Positions 51,346-59,282 of a DNA stretch of 64,000 nucleotides are shown one piece after another (the first letter of the stretch is position 1; each line of letters starts with the position of its first letter). The DNA lies in NCBI GenBank assembly GCA_035266845.1, contig DATFMP010000060.1, positions 67,446-131,445 on the forward strand, read 5' to 3'. Source of the stretch: DATFMP01 sp035266845. Lineage in GTDB: Bacteria; SAR324; JACQKK01. A program made the translations under genes and the position numbers. The notes below the pieces were generated by a model that was not told the DNA's origin, searched no databases, and saw only the letters and a list, made by a program, of their open reading frames with translations.

Positions 51346-52382
51346 CCTATGCGATTCGCCCCTTCCAGCTGCACCAGCCCGAGACGGTGGAGGAGGCGCT
51401 GGCGCTGGTCGGCACGCACCCGGGCGCGATGTTCCTGGCAGGCGGCACGGACCTGATGGTCAACCTGCGCAAGCGCTTGGCCGAGCCCGACCACGTGATC
51501 AGCCTACGCAACGTGGCCGCCCTGCGTGGCGTGACCGAGGTGGACGGGCGCCTCACCATCGGCGCGCTCACCACCATTGCGGATCTGGCGGCGCACCCGC
51601 TGGTGCAGCAGCACGTGCCCATCCTGGCCGAGGCCGCCGGACTGGTGGCCGGGCCCACCATTCGCGGCATGGGCACCGTGGGCGGCAACCTGTGCCTGGA
51701 TACGCGCTGCCGCTACTACAACCAGAGCTACTTCTGGCGCAAGGCCAACGACTATTGTCTCAAGAAGGATGGCGAGGTGTGCCACGTGGCGCCGGGCGGT
51801 TCGTTCTGTTGGGCTGCCTATGCCGGCGACACGGGCCCGGTGCTGCTGATGCTGGACGCCGAGGTGGAACTGACCGGGCCGCAGGGCCAGCGCCGTCTGC
51901 CCCTGCGCGAGTTCTACGGCACGGACGGCCGCTGGGCCGTGGGCGCCAAGCCCGGCGGCAAACAGCCGGGCGAGCTGCTGCTGCGCGTGCACGTGCCCAT
52001 CCCGGAGCCGGGCTGGCAGGGGGTCTACGAGAAGCTGCGCGTGCGCGACTCGATCGACTACCCCCTGGTGGGCGTGGGCCTGATGGCGCGCTTCGCGGGT
52101 CCGGGCGACCCCACCGTGCAGGCCCTGCGCCTGGGACTGACCGCCGTGAATCCGCGTCCGGAGCTGGTGCCGGGCCTGGATGAATTGGAGGGCAAGCCGT
52201 TCGATCTGGCGCTGCTGGATGCGCTGCAGCGCAAGGCCAACAAGACCGGCAAGCCCATGCGCACCGCCGTGGCTGACCCCGCCTACCGCCGCTCCATGGT
52301 GGGCTCCCTCATCGCCAAGGCCGCCGCACGCCTCGTGCCATCCCTGGCCGAGGCCCTGGCCGCAGAGCAGCGTCCCGCGTGA
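51342..52382 (+). CDS. FAD subunit with extra [4Fe-4S] loop, HcrB-like (4-hydroxybenzoyl-CoA reductase beta type)
   Basis: The 346-residue protein has the CO dehydrogenase flavoprotein fold with FLAGGTDLM (residues 31-39) and GTVGGNLCLDTR. An inserted loop carries C123, C139, C147 and C156. Both spacing and sequence (YYNQSYFWRKANDYCLKK) follow the [4Fe-4S] loop known from HcrB of 4-hydroxybenzoyl-CoA reductase, which allows low-potential reductive dehydroxylation. Xanthine dehydrogenase FAD subunits lack it. The start overlaps the large-subunit stop by four bases. A strong hairpin at 52440-52460 probably ends the operon. Confidence 0.9.
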   Translation: MTYAIRPFQLHQPETVEEALALVGTHPGAMFLAGGTDLMVNLRKRLAEPDHVISLRNVAALRGVTEVDGRLTIGALTTIADLAAHPLVQQHVPILAEAAGLVAGPTIRGMGTVGGNLCLDTRCRYYNQSYFWRKANDYCLKKDGEVCHVAPGGSFCWAAYAGDTGPVLLMLDAEVELTGPQGQRRLPLREFYGTDGRWAVGAKPGGKQPGELLLRVHVPIPEPGWQGVYEKLRVRDSIDYPLVGVGLMARFAGPGDPTVQALRLGLTAVNPRPELVPGLDELEGKPFDLALLDALQRKANKTGKPMRTAVADPAYRRSMVGSLIAKAAARLVPSLAEALAAEQRPA

Positions 52383-52439
52383 GCCTGCATGGGCGCGCGC
52401 CTCAGGCGGTCGCGTTGCTCGAAACGGCACAAACCGCAC

Positions 52440-52460
52440 GCGGGGGCCTTGGGCCCCCGC
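52440..52460. terminator. Strong hairpin after the HcrB-like gene
   Basis: GCGGGGGCC and GGCCCCCGC form a nine-base-pair stem with a three-base loop TTG, 57 bases after the HcrB-like stop. No T-run follows, so termination is likely but not certain. Confidence 0.6.
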
Positions 52461-52521
52461 ACCCCCGATACGGATCGGTTTGCCTACCAAAGCCTGGGCG
52501 CAGGTCCGCCGCGGGGTTGCT

Positions 52522-52577
52522 ATCATTTCGATGATTCTAAAACTGTAGTTGACACTCGCCCTGACGCGCGATAGCGT
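52522..52577 (+). promoter_or_regulatory. Promoter and operator of the arsR-like gene
   Basis: TTGACA (52549-52554), a 17-base spacer and TAGCGT (52572-52577) form a likely promoter. An inverted repeat ATCAT-TTCG-ATGAT (52522-52535) just upstream is a candidate ArsR operator. The transcript would begin almost at the ATG at 52584, so the message may be leaderless or the true start may be the ATG at 52599. Confidence 0.55.
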
Positions 52578-52583
52578 GGAGGC

Positions 52584-52916
52584 ATGGACGCGGAACGGAT
52601 GCAGACAGCGCAGGCCGCGCGGTGCCTGGAGGCCCTGGGAAGCGCAACCCGGCTGGAAATCTACCGGCTGCTGGTGCAGGCGGGGCCTGGTGGGGCGGTG
52701 GTGGGCGATCTGCAGGAGCGACTGGGTGTGCCGGCCTCCACGCTGTCGCACCACCTCTCGCGGCTGTTGCGCGTGGGGCTGATCACGCAGGAGCGGCAGA
52801 GCCGCAACCTGATCTGCCGCGCCAACTACGAGCGCATGAACGGCCTGCTGGCCTACCTCGGCGACAACTGCTGCGAAGGCCTGGAGCCGTCCTGTGGCAC
52901 CAGCGGCGCCGCATAG
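52584..52916 (+). CDS. ArsR-family transcription repressor
   Basis: The 110-residue protein has the winged helix of ArsR/SmtB (about residues 10-95). Recognition-helix sequence is VPASTLSHHLSRLLRVGLI. A C-terminal CC pair with a further Cys (NCCEGLEPSCG) could bind arsenic or another thiophilic ligand. The usual CVC metal site in the recognition helix is absent. A GGAGG abuts the first ATG (one base away), too close for normal initiation, so ATG 52599 is an alternative. The permease gene follows after 96 bases with its own operator-like sequence. Confidence 0.88.
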   Translation: MDAERMQTAQAARCLEALGSATRLEIYRLLVQAGPGGAVVGDLQERLGVPASTLSHHLSRLLRVGLITQERQSRNLICRANYERMNGLLAYLGDNCCEGLEPSCGTSGAA

Positions 52917-52940
52917 GGCGAAGCCGCGGTTTTGTATAGC

Positions 52941-52955
52941 AAATTATTCGAATTT
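52941..52955. promoter_or_regulatory. AT-rich operator-like palindrome before the permease gene
   Basis: AAATT-ATTCG-AATTT, with a central TTCGAA, lies in the only strongly AT-rich stretch nearby (52930-52985), about 60 bases before the permease ATG. It shares TTCGA with the repeat before the arsR-like gene. It suits binding by the ArsR repressor. TAGGAT downstream may be a -10 box. Confidence 0.5.
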
Positions 52956-53012
52956 TCCAGAAATATAGGATCATAGAGTACTAACGTACCCGACTTCGAA
53001 ACGGAGCGAACC

Positions 53013-54062
53013 ATGACACAACTGACGCTGGCCCTGGATGGCCTCTGGCGCCGGGCACCCCGGGTGGATAGGGCTCTGTTGGCCCTGGCGGCGCTGCTCG
53101 CTGCGCTGGCGATACTGGCGCCGGCGCAGTTCGGCCCCAGCGTGGGCTTCACCTTGCGCAGCCTGATGGAGATCGCGCCGTACCTGCTGGTCTCCGTGGC
53201 CCTGGCGGCGTGGCTGAAGGCGGCCGGCGCCGAGAGCGCCATCGCGAGGGCGTTTGCAGGCAGTCCCTACAAGATGATTCTGGCGGCGTCCTTGGTGGGT
53301 GCGCTGTCGCCGTTCTGCTCCTGCGGGGTGATTCCGCTGGTGGCGGCACTGTTGGCGATGGGCGTGCCCCTGGCGCCGGTGATGGCCTTCTGGCTCTCCT
53401 CCCCGTTGATGGCGCCGGACATGTTCGTGCTCACGGCCGGGGCCATTGGGCTGGGCTTTGCCGTGGCCAAGACCCTCGCCGCCATTGGCATCGGCGTGCT
53501 GGGCGGGCTGGCCACGCACGCGCTGCTCGGTGTGGGCGCGTTTCCCGTGCCCCTGCGCGAGGAGGTGACGGGCGGCGGCTGCAGTTGCAGCACGACGGCT
53601 CCGCTGCGCAATGCGCAGAGCCTGCGCTGGCGCTTCTGGGAGGAGCCGGCACGGCGGGCGCAGTTCCTGCGGGCCACGGGCGAGACGGCGTGGTTCCTGG
53701 GCAAGTGGCTGGCGCTGGCGTTCGCGCTGGAAAGCCTGATGGTGGCCTGGCTGCCCGCGGAAACTGTTGCCACGTGGCTGGGTGGGGACAGCATCTGGGC
53801 CATTCCGCTGGCGGTGCTGGTGGGTGTGCCCGCGTACCTGAACGGGTATGCGGCCGTGCCGGTGGTGGCGGGCCTGCTGCACACAGGCATGGCGCCGGGC
53901 GCCGCGCTGGCCTTCATGACCGCGGGCGGCGTGACGAGCATTCCCGCTGCAGTGGCCGTGTGGGCGTTGGTGCGCCGGCCGGTCTTCGGCTGGTACCTGG
54001 TGCAGGCCCTGCTGGGCTCGGTGCTGGTGGGCGTGCTTTACCAACTGTCGCTTTCCTGGTAG
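53013..54062 (+). CDS. ArsP/DUF318-type permease
   Basis: The 349-residue membrane protein has about eight helices in two repeats. The family motif SPFCSCGVIPLVAALLA lies near residues 90-106, and a cytoplasmic GGGCSCSTT near 190. Permeases of this family (PF03773) include ArsP, which exports trivalent organoarsenicals, and copper or zinc efflux relatives. Control by an adjacent ArsR with Cys pairs supports a thiophilic toxicant as substrate. The exact ligand is unknown. The ATG has GGAG upstream. Confidence 0.85.
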   Translation: MTQLTLALDGLWRRAPRVDRALLALAALLAALAILAPAQFGPSVGFTLRSLMEIAPYLLVSVALAAWLKAAGAESAIARAFAGSPYKMILAASLVGALSPFCSCGVIPLVAALLAMGVPLAPVMAFWLSSPLMAPDMFVLTAGAIGLGFAVAKTLAAIGIGVLGGLATHALLGVGAFPVPLREEVTGGGCSCSTTAPLRNAQSLRWRFWEEPARRAQFLRATGETAWFLGKWLALAFALESLMVAWLPAETVATWLGGDSIWAIPLAVLVGVPAYLNGYAAVPVVAGLLHTGMAPGAALAFMTAGGVTSIPAAVAVWALVRRPVFGWYLVQALLGSVLVGVLYQLSLSW

Positions 54063-54180
54063 GTGCAGTGGGATTTTTCACGCACAGGGGCTCCCGCCAC
54101 GTCGCGCTTCCAGCGCCGCCCGCCGCGCAGATCGGCTTGCGCGGCTGGCGCGGGTACCCATGCCGGGAGAGGCTGAGCCG

Positions 54181-55431
54181 ATGAGCGCGGTGCGGTTGAT
54201 TACGATGATGTGCGTGGCCGAGGTGCTGGGCATGCTCGGCTTCTTCGCCTTCCCGGCCCTGCTGCCCACGTTCATCGCGGACTGGCACCTCAGCAACACG
54301 GAGGCCGGGTGGATCAACGCCGTGTTCTTTCTCGGCTACCTGATTACGGTGCCCGTGCTGGTGAGCCTCACGGACCGGGTGGACCCCAAGCGCATCTACC
54401 TGGTGTGCATGGGCATCACGGTCGTTTCCGTCGCGGCCTTTCCGATGATGGCGCAGGGCTTTTGGTCCGCCGCGCTGCTGCGGATGCTGGGAGGCATCGG
54501 GCTCTCCGGCACGTACATGCCGGGCCTCAAGGCGTTGAGCGATCTCATCGAGGGCCCCGCGCAATCCCGCGCGGTGGCCTTTTACACGTCCAGCTTCGGC
54601 ATCGGCTCGGCCATGTCGTTCTACCTGGCCGGCAAGATCGGAGCGGCCCAGGGCTGGCCCACGGCCTTTGCCGTGATGAGCGCCGGGCCCGTGCTGTCGC
54701 TGCTGCTGGTGTGGCTGCTGCTGCCCGCGCACACGCCGCCGCGGCCGGAGCAACCGAGCGGGGGCCTGCAGGACTTCATCCAGGCGCTGACGAACCGGCG
54801 GGCGATGGGCTACACGCTCGCCTACATGGTGCACAACTTCGAGCTGTTCGGGCTGCGCTCGTGGCTGGTGGTGTACCTCACCTACAGCCTGACGCTGCAG
54901 GCGCCGGGCGGCGCCCACTTGGCCCCGGCCACCATGACGGCGCTGGTGACCCTGCTGGCGCTGCCCTCCAGTGTGTCGGGCAACGAGTTCGCCGTGCGCT
55001 TCGGACGGCGGCGGGTGGTGATGGCGATCATGTCCGCCTCCGCCCTGCTGGCCTGCGGCATCGGCTTTCTGCCCGGGCTGCCCTATCCCGCGCTGGCGGC
55101 GCTGTGCCTGCTGTATGGCGTGACGGTGATGGCGGACAGCTCGCCGATCACGGCCGGCACGGTGGCGGAGGCCCTGCCGGGCCTGCGCGGCACCACCATG
55201 GCCGTGCACTCCTGCGTGGGCTTTCTGGGGTCGTTCCTGGGGCCGCTGGTCTTCGGCGTGGTGCTGGACATGGCTGGGGGCAGCGAGCAGGTGCTGTCCT
55301 GGGGCTTGGCCTTTGCCACCATGGGCGCGGCCGTCGCGTTGGGGCCGGCATTCGTGTGGGTGCTTGTGCGCCCGTCGCGGCACGTTGGCCTCGCAACGGT
55401 TGGCGCGTCCACACAGGGTGGAGGGGGCTAG
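54181..55431 (+). CDS. Major facilitator superfamily transporter
   Basis: The 416-residue protein has twelve predicted helices, with the MFS loop signature after helix 2 in SLTDRVDPKRIYL and GLSGTYMPGLKALSDL in helix 4-5. It resembles cyanate/nitrate-type or CynX-like MFS proteins, but the substrate is not readable. The start at 54181 is chosen over an ATG 21 bases upstream because GAGG lies eight bases before it. It may be co-transcribed with the permease, 118 bases upstream. Confidence 0.85.
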   Translation: MSAVRLITMMCVAEVLGMLGFFAFPALLPTFIADWHLSNTEAGWINAVFFLGYLITVPVLVSLTDRVDPKRIYLVCMGITVVSVAAFPMMAQGFWSAALLRMLGGIGLSGTYMPGLKALSDLIEGPAQSRAVAFYTSSFGIGSAMSFYLAGKIGAAQGWPTAFAVMSAGPVLSLLLVWLLLPAHTPPRPEQPSGGLQDFIQALTNRRAMGYTLAYMVHNFELFGLRSWLVVYLTYSLTLQAPGGAHLAPATMTALVTLLALPSSVSGNEFAVRFGRRRVVMAIMSASALLACGIGFLPGLPYPALAALCLLYGVTVMADSSPITAGTVAEALPGLRGTTMAVHSCVGFLGSFLGPLVFGVVLDMAGGSEQVLSWGLAFATMGAAVALGPAFVWVLVRPSRHVGLATVGASTQGGGG

Positions 55432-55458
55432 GGGCAGTCCGGAAGGGCCGGCAGAAGA

Positions 55459-55474
55459 TGGGGGCGCGCCCCCA
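55459..55474. terminator. Perfect 16-base palindrome between convergent genes
   Basis: TGGGGGCGCGCCCCCA is a perfect palindrome between the MFS gene and the convergent SH3 lipoprotein gene. It resembles the GGGGGC/GCCCCC hairpin at 52440-52460. A bidirectional terminator is likely, though a stem without a loop would open at the centre. Confidence 0.5.
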
Positions 55475-55570
55475 CACCTCCAGCAGGGCGCGAGACTCAC
55501 GGTGCCCTAATAGCCGGGTCGCATATGCGGTTGTGGGCCGTCCTGCCATTCGGCCGAGGCGCTGGGATCG

Positions 55571-55978
55571 CTAGGGTTGCGTGGCCGAGACGGGAATCCA
55601 GCCTTCGCGGCGTTTGTCCAACTGCACGCGCACCCAGTCGCCCTGCTTCTCGACCACCGGAAAGGTGTCGTTGCCAAAGGCCAGGGCGATGGCCGCCGCC
55701 TCCTGGCTGGGCCGGCTCCGTACCTGCACCCAGCTCTTGCGGATCTCCACCTGGCCCAGCGACGAGCGCTCGTGGCGCATGCCCTGGGCGCTGGTCGTCG
55801 CCTCGGTGCCCGGCGGCTGGGATTGAGGCGAGGTCGTCGCGCTGGTCGCCGCCTCGGGCTTGGTGGGCCCGGGCTGGGAGGGCCCGCCCTTCTGCGCCGC
55901 GCAAGCGGCCAGGGTGAAGCCCAGTGCCAGCAATGTCAGCACAAAGCCGGCGCGGATGGCTTTCTTCCGTGGACTCAT
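55571..55978 (-). CDS. SH3-domain lipoprotein
   Basis: The 135-residue protein has a signal with lipobox LAAC, a Pro/Thr/Ser-rich linker and a C-terminal bacterial SH3 domain (about residues 78-133, SWVQVRSRPSQEA and FGNDTFPVVEKQGDWVRVQL). Such domains often bind peptidoglycan peptides. The start at 55978 is chosen because the signal peptide begins there. It is paralogous to the next gene upstream (56146-56508), sharing RSRP/RARP, FGNDT and the GWI ending of the domain. Confidence 0.78.
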   Translation of the reverse strand: MSPRKKAIRAGFVLTLLALGFTLAACAAQKGGPSQPGPTKPEAATSATTSPQSQPPGTEATTSAQGMRHERSSLGQVEIRKSWVQVRSRPSQEAAAIALAFGNDTFPVVEKQGDWVRVQLDKRREGWIPVSATQP

Positions 55979-56145
55979 ATCGTTCCGTTCCCCTTGGGTT
56001 TCGGTCAATCGCTCCATCGGTTGATCCGGGTGTTGCCACTGCCGTTGTTCTTCGGTGCTGCGCGTTTAGCTCGTGAGCCCCGTGGCGCCATCCCTGCACC
56101 CGGTCCTTCATTCTACCGGGATTCAACGGCGGCCGGGGCGGTGCG

Positions 56146-56508
56146 TCACGTTCCGCCGGGTGCCAGCGTCTGGCCTGCGCTGCCGCCGGAGGCGTCCGCA
56201 TGCACCGGCGTCGCCGTCTTGGTGGCCGACGCGGGGCTGGGTGCCGGGGCCGATTGCGTGGGCGGCAGGGCAGCGGCCTGCGCCACGATCCAGCCCACCC
56301 GTCCATCGGGCAGCCGCACGGCCAGCCAGGTGCCGCTGCGGCGCACATACGTCAGCGTGTCGTTGCCGAAGACGAGGGTCAGCGTGGGTGCGCTTACCGT
56401 GGGGCGGGCACGCACGGCAGTCCAGGACCTGATGATCGTGAGGGTGGCGGCGAAGGCGCCCTGCCAGCTCAGCAGGAGCACCAATGTGCCCAGGGTCAGC
56501 CGCTTCAT
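56146..56508 (-). CDS. Exported SH3-domain protein
   Basis: The 120-residue protein has a signal peptide (MKRLTLGTLVLLLSWQGAFA, cut after FA). An SH3 domain follows at once (about residues 22-80, SWTAVRARPTVSAPTL and FGNDTLTYVRRSGTWLAVRL), then an Ala/Pro/Thr-rich tail. Unlike its paralogue at 55571-55978 it lacks a lipobox. The start at 56508 is preferred to an ATG twelve bases upstream because MKRL is typical for signal peptides; ribosome sites are weak for both. Its function is unknown, probably in the periplasm. Confidence 0.75.
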   Translation of the reverse strand: MKRLTLGTLVLLLSWQGAFAATLTIIRSWTAVRARPTVSAPTLTLVFGNDTLTYVRRSGTWLAVRLPDGRVGWIVAQAAALPPTQSAPAPSPASATKTATPVHADASGGSAGQTLAPGGT

Positions 56509-56715
56509 GCATCCGTTCATGGTGGCGCGGTCGCCGGGTGCGGCCCGGGGGAGACCTTCCGTGGCTCCCTCTGGTGCGGGTCGCGCAGTTGGAACTGCTC
56601 TTGCGACGCTAGGGAGCAATTTGCACGCCAAACGGTGCACGCGGTGCAGGGAGTGAGCGCCCCAGGGATGTGGCGGGGTCGCTCCGGACGGGCCGGTGGA
56701 TGCCCTCGACGGCCC

Positions 56716-57516
56716 TCAGGGCGCGGATTGTGAGGAGTAGAGCAGACGGAACACCTGGAGGTGCTCTTCGGGGGTGAGCGTCTCCGCCCGACGGTCCGCC
56801 ACCAGTGCTTCCAGTTGCGCCCACTGCTCGGGGGGCAGGTGCTGCCCGGCCTCGCGCAGTCCGCTGATCATGAGCTTGCGGCGGCGCGAGAACAGGCGCT
56901 TGATGTGCTCGAAGAACCACGCTTCGCGGCCAGGCGGCAGCTCCGGCGGACGAGGCCGCAGCTCCACCACGGCCGAGTGCACCTTGGGTGGGGGCCGGAA
57001 GGCGCCCGGCGGCACGCGCAGCACCCGGCGCACGGTGAAGGCGTGCTGGATGGCCACGCTCAGCGAGCCGTAGTCCTTGCCGTCCTGCGGGCCGGCCGCC
57101 ATGCGCAGCGCCACCTCGTCCTGCACCATCAGCAGCAGGCGCGAGAAGAAGCTGCGGCCCGCAGCCATGCGGAACAGCAGCGGCGTGGAGAGGTAGTAGG
57201 GCAGGTTGGCGATCACCGCGTAGGGCTCGTCGCCGCCGAAGAGCGCCTGGGGGGCCAGTTCGATGCGCAGGATGTCGCCTTCGATCAGGTGCAGGCGCGG
57301 ATCGGCGCCCCAGCGCGCCTCCAGCTCGCTCAGCAGCGTCGGGTCCAGCTCCACCGCGGCCAGGCGCGCGCCCGCGGCCAGCAGGCGCTCGGTGAGGGCG
57401 CCGGCGCCGGGTCCGATTTCCAGCACGGGCTCACCGGGCCGCAGCGCCGCGGCCACCACGATGGCGTCCAGCACACTCCGGTCGTGCAGGAAGTGTTGTC
57501 CGAGCCGCTTGCCCAT
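56716..57516 (-). CDS. ksgA: 16S rRNA dimethyladenosine transferase KsgA/RsmA
   Basis: KsgA dimethylates two adjacent adenines near the 3' end of 16S rRNA. The 266-residue protein begins MGKRLGQHFLHDRSVLDAIV, with the AdoMet motif LEIGPGAGALTERLL (about residues 32-46) and the catalytic NLPYYLSTPLL (about 103-113). The C-terminal helical domain includes LFSRRRKLM. Length and motifs are typical. The ATG at 57516 has AAAGGA upstream. It is divergent from the HemL-like aminotransferase gene. Confidence 0.96.
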   Translation of the reverse strand: MGKRLGQHFLHDRSVLDAIVVAAALRPGEPVLEIGPGAGALTERLLAAGARLAAVELDPTLLSELEARWGADPRLHLIEGDILRIELAPQALFGGDEPYAVIANLPYYLSTPLLFRMAAGRSFFSRLLLMVQDEVALRMAAGPQDGKDYGSLSVAIQHAFTVRRVLRVPPGAFRPPPKVHSAVVELRPRPPELPPGREAWFFEHIKRLFSRRRKLMISGLREAGQHLPPEQWAQLEALVADRRAETLTPEEHLQVFRLLYSSQSAP

Positions 57517-57803
57517 GGTCCTTTGCCCGTTGCCAGTGTGGCGCGTCCCTCGCGCCTGTTCCCTTTCGTACCACAATCGGCTCAACGCGGCCGCCGGGCG
57601 TCCACCGGGGGGCCAAGGCCGCATTGTGCGGGTTCTCCGGCCTGTGATAAACCGGAGATAACGCGGACCCTTCCGGAAATCTCCGGCAGGCGCCGTCGGT
57701 GCGCCCATCATGCAAGCCTGCGCGCCGCCCGCATCCCGCCTCCGGCGTCGCGCGAGCCCGGCTCGCACCCGCCTGCACCCGCACCGACCACGGAGCGATC
57801 GCA
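57517..57803 (+). promoter_or_regulatory. ksgA/aminotransferase intergenic region with alternative hairpins
   Basis: TTGTGC (57624-57629) and GATAAA (57646-57651), 16 bases apart, are a possible plus-strand promoter. TCTCCGG (57634-57640) can pair with CCGGAGA (57652-57658). CCGGAGAT (57652-57659) can pair instead with ATCTCCGG (57679-57686). The shared middle arm makes the two pairings mutually exclusive, as in an attenuator, or the three copies could be operator half-sites. The rest shows nothing clear. Confidence 0.45.
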
Positions 57804-59141
57804 ATGGCATCGGATTATCTGGCCACCTTCGAGCAGAAGACCCCGGGCTCCAAAAGGCTCAATCAAGCGGCCAGCCAGGTGACGCCGGGCGGCATCAGCC
57901 ACGACAGCCGCTTTCACTCTCCCTATCCGCTGTACGTGACGCGCGCTCGCGGTTCCAAGGTATGGGACGTGGACGGCAACGCCTACCACGACCTGTGGAT
58001 GGCCCACTACGATGCCATCCTGGGCCACGCGCCGCAGATGGTGCTGGGCAAGCTCAAGGACGCGATGGACGACGGCCTGCACATCGGTATGGCCATGGAG
58101 CATGAGGTGACGCTGGCCCAGAAGGTGGTGGAGGCCGTGCCCAGCGCCGAGCAGGTGCGCTTCTGCAGCTCCGGTACGGAAGCCACCATGTATGCCGTGC
58201 GGCTGGCTCGTGGCTTCACGGGCCGCAGCGTGATCCTGAAGATCCTGGGCGGCTGGCACGGGGCCAATACCGACCTCATGATCGACGTGCGCCCGCCGGA
58301 ATACATCGGGCCGGAGAGCGCGGGGCTGCTGCCGGAGCTGAACAAGTACACGCGCTCCGTGCAATTCAACGACATCGAGGCCATGCGCAAGGCCATGGAT
58401 GAGGCCGGGGATGATCTGGCCGGCATCATCATGGAGGTCGCCGTGGGCTCCCTGGGCTTCACGCTGGCCGAGCCGGACTACCTTCAATTCGTACGCGAGG
58501 AGACCCGCCGTCGGGGTGCCGTGCTGATCTTCGACGAGGTCATCACCGGGTTCCGCCTCAGCTATGGCGGCGCGCAGCAGATGGTGGGCGTTACGCCCGA
58601 CCTGACAACGCTGGGCAAGGTGCTGGGCGGCGGCATGCCCGTGGGTGCCATCGCGGGCCGCGAGGACATCATGCGGATTAGTGCCGTGACCCCCAAGCGT
58701 CCCAAGATGCAGAAGGTGGTCATCGGCGGCGGGACGTACTCCTGCAACCCGCTCACCATGATCGCCGGGGCCACCACGCTGGACATCCTCAAATCCCGCC
58801 AGAGCGAGATCTACCCTGCCCTGGCGGAGGCCAACGCGCGCCTGTGCGGCGGCTTGCGCCAGGTATTCACGGACGTGGGCATGCCGGTACACGTCAATCA
58901 GCTCGGCTCGCTGATGGAAGTGCACTTCCTGAAGGAGGAAGGGCTGCCCGTACGCAACATGGCCGACGTGCTGAACAACACGTACAAGGCCAAGCAGGAA
59001 GAATACGCCACGCGCCTGCGCAACCACGGCGTGTTCCTGCTGCACGGCGGTGCGCTCTCCGTGGAGCACTCGGAGACGGACATCCAGGGCATCATCGAGG
59101 CCCACCGCAAGGTGGCCGAGGAGATGGCCGAGGGCAACTGA
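57804..59141 (+). CDS. Class III PLP aminotransferase, glutamate-1-semialdehyde aminomutase (HemL)-like
   Basis: The 445-residue enzyme has the fold-type I PLP pattern: CSSGTEATMYAVRLAR (phosphate binding), IFDEVITGFRL (Asp to the pyridine ring) and the Schiff-base Lys in TTLGKVLGGGMPVGA. The SGTEA and NPLTMIAG phrases are closest to HemL, which makes 5-aminolevulinate. No other heme genes are nearby, and several other aminotransferases share this pattern, so HemL is not certain. The start at 57804 has GGAG eight bases upstream. Confidence 0.8.
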   Translation: MASDYLATFEQKTPGSKRLNQAASQVTPGGISHDSRFHSPYPLYVTRARGSKVWDVDGNAYHDLWMAHYDAILGHAPQMVLGKLKDAMDDGLHIGMAMEHEVTLAQKVVEAVPSAEQVRFCSSGTEATMYAVRLARGFTGRSVILKILGGWHGANTDLMIDVRPPEYIGPESAGLLPELNKYTRSVQFNDIEAMRKAMDEAGDDLAGIIMEVAVGSLGFTLAEPDYLQFVREETRRRGAVLIFDEVITGFRLSYGGAQQMVGVTPDLTTLGKVLGGGMPVGAIAGREDIMRISAVTPKRPKMQKVVIGGGTYSCNPLTMIAGATTLDILKSRQSEIYPALAEANARLCGGLRQVFTDVGMPVHVNQLGSLMEVHFLKEEGLPVRNMADVLNNTYKAKQEEYATRLRNHGVFLLHGGALSVEHSETDIQGIIEAHRKVAEEMAEGN

Positions 59142-59157
59142 GCCGGCCGCCGGCTGG

Positions 59158-59253
59158 TTGCCGCGCGCCGCCATCAGGGGGTAGAATGGACGTAATTGGC
59201 TGGCCGCCACACCGATGCGGGTGTTGCGGCTGTGACTGGATTGCGATGCAATC
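59158..59253 (+). promoter_or_regulatory. Promoter and inverted repeat for the A-type Fe-S carrier gene
   Basis: TTGCCG (59158-59163) and TAGAAT (59182-59187), 18 bases apart, match sigma-70 boxes four and five of six. GATTGC-GAT-GCAATC (59239-59253) is a perfect interrupted palindrome in the leader, 30 bases before the ATG. It may be an operator or a small hairpin. Confidence 0.55.
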
Positions 59254-59282
59254 GATACCCGGCTGAGGTTCGAAGAGACGCA

